From positions 1 through 39,125 of the forward strand of contig NKIT01000019.1 in the NCBI GenBank assembly GCA_002256185.1: 39,125 nt of DNA, given 5' to 3'. Under the pieces are notes generated by a model. That model was not told the origin of the DNA and ran no database searches. It saw only the letters and a program-made list of their open reading frames with translations. This DNA comes from Rhodobacteraceae bacterium PARR1 (GTDB lineage: Bacteria > Pseudomonadota > Alphaproteobacteria > Rhodobacterales > Rhodobacteraceae). Each line of letters begins with the position of its first letter. The stretch's first letter is position 1. The position numbers and the translations under genes are program-made. This document shows positions 34,752 to 39,125 of the stretch, piece after piece.

Positions 34752-36302
34752 TCACCCGCCGCCGGTCATGCCCATGCGGCGCAGGACTCGTTTTTCCACT
34801 GCGCCCGCCAGCAGGTAGAACCCCACCGACAACAGCACGCTGACCACGGCCACCGTCCAGATCATCCCGAAATCGAGGTAGCCGCGCGATTGGTTCAGCA
34901 GATTGCCAAGCCCCCGCCCCGTGGCCAGCCATTCCGCGATCATCACCCCCAACAGGGCGCGTGGCGCGGTCAGGCGAATGGCGGCAAACAGCCACGGCAT
35001 CGCGGCGGTAAGGGTCACAAGCCGCAACTCCCGCCATGCCGAGGCCCCATAGGCGCGCGGCAATTCCAGCGCGGCACGCGGCACCTGCGCGATGCCTTGG
35101 GCGATCATGACATAGGCCGGAAAGAAGGTGACCGAGATGGTGATCCAAAGCGTCACCGCCGTTCCGCGCCCAAGGATCAGCACCAAAAGCGGCGTCAGCG
35201 CAACCAGCGGCATGGTCTGGCTGACCAGCGCCACGGGCAGGAAGGCGCGGGCAAAGGCCGGGGTCAACCGCCCCGCCACCGCCAGCGCAAAGGCAAAGGC
35301 CATCCCCGCGGCCATGCCGGCAAGTGTAATCGGCAGGGTTTCGGCCAAGGCGGCCAGCAACCGTTCCTGCGCCTTGGGGGCGCTGTCAGACAGGAACAGG
35401 TAATCCACCACGCCAAACGGCGTCTTGCCCAGCATCTCTGGCACGGAAAGCGCCCAAAGAAACGCCCACCACAGCGCAAATGGCAGGACCAAGGCCGCCA
35501 GCGACAGCCAAAGCGGATCACGCCCGCCCACCATCTGCGGCGGCGCGGCGGGGTTCAGGCTGAGCGCGCGTGACGCCCCCAGCATCCGGGCCGAGATCAG
35601 GGCAAAGACCGCATAAGACAGCCCCGCAATCGCAGTGGCGACCAGACCGATGGACCACAGCCGATCCGGCTCTGCCCGGCCCAGCGATCCCAGCAGGTAA
35701 CTGCCTAGCCCAAAGCGCCCGCCGCCGCCGAATTCGGCCAAAATCGCGCCAAGCACGGCATTGGGGGCGGCCACGCGAAAGCCCGACAGGAGGGCCGGGA
35801 CTGCGCCGCGCGCCTGCACCCGCCACAGCACCGCCCCGGGCCCGCCGCCATAGGCGCGCACCACATCGGCGGCGCGGCTGTCAAAGTGCCGCAATCCCGT
35901 GACCGTGGCCTGCATGGTGACGAAGTAAACGCCCAAGGCCGCCAGCACGATGCGCGGGGTCATGCCCTCAAGCGTCAGGGTCAGGATGGGGGCGATGGCG
36001 ATGGGTGGCAGGGTGAAGATGGCGATATTCACCCCGCGCGCCATGCGCTCGGCCACAGGCGACAGCACGAACAAAAGCCCCGCCAGCACCGCCACCAGAT
36101 TGCCGATGACAAAGCCCGCGCCCGATGCGGTCAGGGTGGCTGCTACATGGGCAGGATAATCGGCGCGGTCCACCCAAAGCCGCAGCAGGATTTCCGACGG
36201 CGCGGGCAAGGCACCCGAGGCGACAAGGTCCAGCCGCCCCACCACCTCCCATGCCAACAAAAGCAGGATCGGCGGCAGCGCCTTGCGGGCATCACGCGCC
36301 AT
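34752..36302 (-). CDS. ABC transporter permease, fused double domain
   Basis: The 516-residue protein contains two complete permease domains in tandem (about 1-250 and 275-510), each with five or six membrane helices and an EAA-type loop: RAYGGGPGAVLWRVQARGAVPAL in the first and RAYGASAWRELRLVTLTAAMPWL in the second. A fused dimer makes the usual homodimer of permeases into one chain. It belongs to the NMT1/ThiX-like importer group. The start ATG 36302 lies 11 bases inside the ATPase gene; the frame is open further upstream but that part overlaps the ATPase. Confidence 0.9.
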   Translation of the reverse strand: MARDARKALPPILLLLAWEVVGRLDLVASGALPAPSEILLRLWVDRADYPAHVAATLTASGAGFVIGNLVAVLAGLLFVLSPVAERMARGVNIAIFTLPPIAIAPILTLTLEGMTPRIVLAALGVYFVTMQATVTGLRHFDSRAADVVRAYGGGPGAVLWRVQARGAVPALLSGFRVAAPNAVLGAILAEFGGGGRFGLGSYLLGSLGRAEPDRLWSIGLVATAIAGLSYAVFALISARMLGASRALSLNPAAPPQMVGGRDPLWLSLAALVLPFALWWAFLWALSVPEMLGKTPFGVVDYLFLSDSAPKAQERLLAALAETLPITLAGMAAGMAFAFALAVAGRLTPAFARAFLPVALVSQTMPLVALTPLLVLILGRGTAVTLWITISVTFFPAYVMIAQGIAQVPRAALELPRAYGASAWRELRLVTLTAAMPWLFAAIRLTAPRALLGVMIAEWLATGRGLGNLLNQSRGYLDFGMIWTVAVVSVLLSVGFYLLAGAVEKRVLRRMGMTGGG

Positions 36303-37062
36303 GCAGCACCTTGGCGATGCGGTCACACAGGTCGTGGAAATGCGGCGCGGCAAACAGCGCGGCATCGCGCGGGCGCGGCAGGTCGATGGACAGGATATCG
36401 ACGATGCGCCCCGGTGCGGCCTGCATCACGGCCACTCGGTCGGCCAGAAACACCGCCTCATCAATGCCATGCGTCACCAGAAGCGTCGTCACCCCGGTTT
36501 CGGCCCAGATGCGTTGCAACTCGATGTTCATCTGACGGCGCAAAATCTGATCCAGCGCGCCAAAGGGTTCGTCCAGAAACAGCACCTGCGGTTCGCTCAC
36601 CAAGGCGCGGGCGATGGCGACACGCTGGCGCATGCCGCCAGACAGCTCTCCGGGCAGGGCGTTTTCATAGCCCGACAACCCCACCAAGGCGATGAGATCG
36701 CGGATACGCCCTGAAGCGGGGGCGAGGTCGCGCCCCAACACCTCCAACGGCAGGGCGATGTTGCGGGCCACGCTGCGCCACGGCAGCAGACCTGCATCCT
36801 GAAACGCCACGCCCGTCACTCCGGCCTTTGTCGCCTGCGCCGGGGTTTGGCCGCCGATTTCCACCGTGCCTGCGTCCAGCGGCTCCAACCCCAGCGCGGC
36901 ACGCAGAACCGTGGATTTGCCGCAGCCTGACGGCCCGATCAGCGCGGTAAAGCTGCCCGGAGGACAGGACAGCGTCACATCCCGCAGGGCCTGCACGACC
37001 TGACCCCGACCGTGGAAGGTCTTGCTCAGGCCGGACAATGTGATCCCTGCGGGTGCAGTCAT
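36292..37062 (-). CDS. ABC transporter ATPase, thiamine-precursor-like importer
   Basis: The 256-residue ATPase has Walker A GPSGCGKST, Q-loop FQDAGLLPW, signature LSGGMRQRVAIARAL, Walker B VLFLDEPFGALD and switch His in LVTHGIDEAVFLADR. It is of the nitrate/taurine/ThiZ type. The start overlaps the binding-protein stop by one base (TGATG) and its 3' end overlaps the permease gene by 11 bases, so the three are translationally coupled. Confidence 0.94.
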   Translation of the reverse strand: MTAPAGITLSGLSKTFHGRGQVVQALRDVTLSCPPGSFTALIGPSGCGKSTVLRAALGLEPLDAGTVEIGGQTPAQATKAGVTGVAFQDAGLLPWRSVARNIALPLEVLGRDLAPASGRIRDLIALVGLSGYENALPGELSGGMRQRVAIARALVSEPQVLFLDEPFGALDQILRRQMNIELQRIWAETGVTTLLVTHGIDEAVFLADRVAVMQAAPGRIVDILSIDLPRPRDAALFAAPHFHDLCDRIAKVLHGA

Positions 37063-38033
37063 CAGATTTCGTCCAAAAGCGTGGTGTCGAACATGTCGCG
37101 TGTGCCGATGATGCCGACCTTGGACAGTGCTTCAAGGTTGGCGGCGATGCCCTCTTCGGTCATCGAGAAGATGCCGCCCGCCGCCTCGATCAGAGGTTTC
37201 TGCGCGGTGTTGAAGAACACCTCATTCTCAATCGTGCGGCCGGTTCCGGCAAAATGGGTGTCGGCCCATTTCGGCGGCCACGCGGCGGGATCGACGTTGT
37301 TTTCCTCCCACCCCTTGCGGCTGGCACGCAGCCACGCGACCAACTCCTTGCGCTTGGCGGCGAGAGTGTCTTCGGTCACCACGATGGTATCGTTATAAAG
37401 CGTATAGCCGAAATCATAGAGCAGGAAGGACGTGGCCTCCTCCCCCGCCTGCGCAATCGTGTAGGGCACGTTGGTCGTGAAATCGAGCGAGGCGTCAATC
37501 TCGCCCTTGATCAGCGGGGTCGGGTCATAGGCGTAGGGAACGATTTTCACCTGCGATTTGTCGATGCCGTTGATGGCCAGCATCGCCTCGACGCTGATGG
37601 TGTTGACGGGCGGGACGGCGATGGTCTTGCCCACCATTTCGGCAGGGGATGTGATCGGCGCCTTTTTCAGGCTGACAATGCCGATGGGGTTTTTCTGATA
37701 CTGGGTGCCGATGATCTTGAACTTGGCCCCCTGTTCGGTGATCGCCTTGATCGTGGTGTCGGGCGTGGTCAGGGCCAGATCGGCGCGGCCTGCGATGATC
37801 GTAGCCTCGGGGATCACATCGGGACCACCGGGCAGATAGGTCAGGTCCAAGCCTTCGGCGGTGTAGTAGCCCTGATCCATCGCCAGAAAATACCCGGCGA
37901 ATTCGGCATCATTGATCCACGCGGCCTGCATGGCAAAGGGCGTGGCGGCCCGCGCCATGCGCGGCATCAGGGGCAGTGTCGATGCAGCGGCGGCGGCAGT
38001 CAAAAAGGAGCGGCGGTTCAGCGAAACTCTCAT
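37062..38033 (-). CDS. NMT1/ThiY-like ABC substrate-binding protein
   Basis: The 323-residue periplasmic protein has a Tat-like signal (LNRRSFLTAAAAASTL, cleavage near ARAA) and a mature domain starting AAWINDAEFAGYFLAMDQGYYTAEGLDLTYLPGG, the canonical opening of NMT1/ThiY proteins. It continues with PDTTIKAITEQG and KIIGTQYQKNPIGIV. ThiY-type proteins bind pyrimidine precursors of thiamine such as formylaminopyrimidine, but related ones bind riboflavin, taurine-like or other small molecules. The cyclo-ligase-like gene upstream favours a thiamine-related ligand. Confidence 0.9.
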   Translation of the reverse strand: MRVSLNRRSFLTAAAAASTLPLMPRMARAATPFAMQAAWINDAEFAGYFLAMDQGYYTAEGLDLTYLPGGPDVIPEATIIAGRADLALTTPDTTIKAITEQGAKFKIIGTQYQKNPIGIVSLKKAPITSPAEMVGKTIAVPPVNTISVEAMLAINGIDKSQVKIVPYAYDPTPLIKGEIDASLDFTTNVPYTIAQAGEEATSFLLYDFGYTLYNDTIVVTEDTLAAKRKELVAWLRASRKGWEENNVDPAAWPPKWADTHFAGTGRTIENEVFFNTAQKPLIEAAGGIFSMTEEGIAANLEALSKVGIIGTRDMFDTTLLDEI

Positions 38034-38069
38034 GGCGGCGGTCCTGTGGGTTGAAGGGTGAGGAGGCGT

Positions 38070-38807
38070 TCAGGCAATCCCCTGAATCCGCTGCAATTCC
38101 TGCAACGGCGGGGTGTCGGCGATTTGTTGCGGTTCCAGCAGGTTCCACTTCACGCCAAAGGGGCGCTTGGCGCGGCGTTCCACCCGGTGCAGCCCCGACG
38201 GAGTGGCGATCCAATCCACCAGAATATCCGTCTCGGACGGGGTCAGCTTTTCCTGCACCAACTGGCAGTCATGCACGACCGCCACGACAGGGGTGGTCTC
38301 ATCGACCAGCCCAAGGTCGGTGAACATGCCCCATTCAAGGTCAAAGAACCCGTGCCCCTTGCCAAAGCGCACGCCATCCACCGACACGGCAGAGGCCCCG
38401 GTGACCATGAAGTCAAACCGCCCGCGACGGGCGATTTCCTCCAGCGTGATGGGGCGGGCGAAATGCTCCATCCCGTCCAGCCAAGCGGCGTAAAGCTCTG
38501 CCCCTGCTGGCACCATGCCGGGTTCGATCAGCAGAAAGCCGCGATAGATGCCATAGGTGGACATCACAAACGGCTTGCCTGCCGCGATCATCCGGCGGCG
38601 CAGATCGACAAGGCAGTTGTCGGGCGTGATGAACGCAAACGAGGTGCGATCATAAGCGGGCATCGTCACCAGATAGTCGGTCGCGCCTTCCGATCCGTCA
38701 AAATCGGGGATCACCTCGGCGAAGTTCAGGTGAAAGCGGGTGTCGGGCTTGGCGACATGGGCCAGCTTTGACCAAATTTGCTGGCGGATGATCTTGGATT
38801 TGGACAT
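38070..38807 (-). CDS. 5-formyltetrahydrofolate cyclo-ligase-like protein (COG0212 paralogue)
   Basis: The protein of 245 residues shares the cyclo-ligase fold, with an N-terminal helix KSKIIRQQIWSKL, and VDGVRFGKGHGFFDLEWGMF (about 152-171) in place of the GxRLGxGxGYYDR motif of true 5-formyltetrahydrofolate cyclo-ligases. This GKGxGxxDLE form is characteristic of the paralogue group reported to be linked to thiamine metabolism. True folate cyclo-ligases are about 190 residues. The ATG 38807 is preferred; the frame is open 17 codons further but runs into the operator. It is the first gene of the importer operon, 36 bases before the binding protein. Confidence 0.82.
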   Translation of the reverse strand: MSKSKIIRQQIWSKLAHVAKPDTRFHLNFAEVIPDFDGSEGATDYLVTMPAYDRTSFAFITPDNCLVDLRRRMIAAGKPFVMSTYGIYRGFLLIEPGMVPAGAELYAAWLDGMEHFARPITLEEIARRGRFDFMVTGASAVSVDGVRFGKGHGFFDLEWGMFTDLGLVDETTPVVAVVHDCQLVQEKLTPSETDILVDWIATPSGLHRVERRAKRPFGVKWNLLEPQQIADTPPLQELQRIQGIA

Positions 38808-38820
38808 GATCGGCCTGTCT

Positions 38821-38858
38821 CGTTTCAGCGTTTCACAACAGTGAAACGACAGTTTCAT
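38821..38858. promoter_or_regulatory. Palindromic operator between cyclo-ligase-like gene and RpiR regulator
   Basis: CGTTTCAC (38829-38836) and GTGAAACG (38841-38848) form a perfect inverted repeat around AACA. Flanking GTTTCA half-sites occur at 38822-38827 and 38852-38857. The cluster sits in the 86-base divergent promoter region, as expected for autoregulation by the RpiR protein. Confidence 0.65.
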
Positions 38859-38893
38859 TAAATCAAGCGCGCTGATGCGCGAACTGCAGGCAC

Positions 38894-39125
38894 ATGGCGA
38901 CGCGGCTAACCCTCAGAATTCAGGAACGGATTTCCCGGCTGACCAAGTCTGAACAGAACTTGGCCGTGCTGCTGCTTGAGAATCAGGCACTGATCGAAAC
39001 CCATAGCGCGACCGAGTTGTCGGCGCTGGCGGGCGTGTCCAAAGCCACGACGGCGCGGTTTTTCCGCAATCTGGGCTACACCGATTTCGACGAAGCCCGC
39101 ACCCAAGCACGCGAAGAACGCAACC
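38894..39125 (+). CDS. RpiR/MurR-family transcriptional regulator, 5' part
   Basis: The frame starts at ATG 38894 and runs off the window after 77 residues without a stop. The visible part is the RpiR helix-turn-helix domain: LRIQERISRLTKSEQNLAVLL, then the recognition region ATELSALAGVSKATTARFFRNLGYTDFDEA. Full-length members add a sugar-isomerase (SIS) domain of about 180 residues that binds a phosphorylated ligand. It is divergent from the cyclo-ligase-like/importer operon and probably controls it through the palindrome at 38829-38848. Confidence 0.88.
   Translation, partial: MATRLTLRIQERISRLTKSEQNLAVLLLENQALIETHSATELSALAGVSKATTARFFRNLGYTDFDEARTQAREERN

Noticed and set aside
38808-38893. 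TPP riboswitch before the thiamine-linked importer operon
   Set aside because: The 86-base region contains none of the conserved TPP aptamer blocks; control by the RpiR operator is better supported.

Overview
The window is a 39 kb piece of a GC-rich alphaproteobacterial chromosome, most likely a member of the Rhodobacterales/Rhodobacteraceae. I infer this from protein families and gene orders familiar from that group (rpiA-gor-hflK-hflC-degP; purA next to a DUF2842 gene; a large low-complexity Rhodobacterales protein), from codon use, and from an intergenic repeat containing CCGAGGATATTT that is common in these genomes. No rRNA, tRNA, CRISPR array, transposase or phage gene is visible.

Layout. 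(1) 2-424: the 3' end of an HD-domain hydrolase. (2) 494-6560, minus strand: rpiA, gor, hflK, hflC and a DegP-type protease, joined by start/stop overlaps except before degP; they serve pentose phosphate metabolism, glutathione redox balance and membrane/periplasmic protein quality control. (3) 6819-12202: a secreted EF-hand protein, a glutathione S-transferase coupled to an Fe-S L-serine dehydratase, a sulfotransferase, a DMT-family exporter and thiamine diphosphokinase. (4) 12344-15019: an 891-residue Ala/Pro/Asp/Glu-rich protein of unknown function with conserved ends. (5) 15081-19188: purA plus DUF2842 on the minus strand, an intergenic array of six hairpins, then secG and pyrG. (6) 19228-24896: a three-part fusion (adenylation domain, carrier domain, membrane acyltransferase), an inositol monophosphatase, a rhomboid protease and a second sulfotransferase.

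(7) 25032-34615, minus strand: a guanidine/urea-carboxylase operon headed by a clear guanidine-I (ykkC) riboswitch: ABC importer (binding protein, permease, ATPase), two DUF1989 genes (carboxyguanidine deiminase subunits), the biotin-dependent carboxylase and an AtzF-type allophanate hydrolase. By the published model it would import guanidine, carboxylate it, deiminate carboxyguanidine to allophanate and hydrolyse that to ammonia and CO2. The first DUF1989 gene appears broken by an out-of-frame internal deletion, so this nitrogen-scavenging route may be impaired in this strain.

(8) 34752-39125: a second ABC importer (binding protein, ATPase, fused double permease) behind a 5-formyltetrahydrofolate cyclo-ligase-like gene, with a divergent RpiR-type regulator running off the window. 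The motif in the cyclo-ligase-like protein and its neighbours fit the paralogue group linked to thiamine or thiamine-precursor salvage. A palindromic GTTTCAC/GTGAAAC site lies between regulator and operon. This operon points straight at the guanidine riboswitch with no strong terminator between them.

Most promising leads: the single-polypeptide adenylation/carrier/acyltransferase protein (a Dlt-like layout in one chain), the riboswitch-controlled guanidine operon with a broken deiminase subunit, the regulator/cyclo-ligase-like/importer cassette, and the duplicated three-hairpin array upstream of secG.
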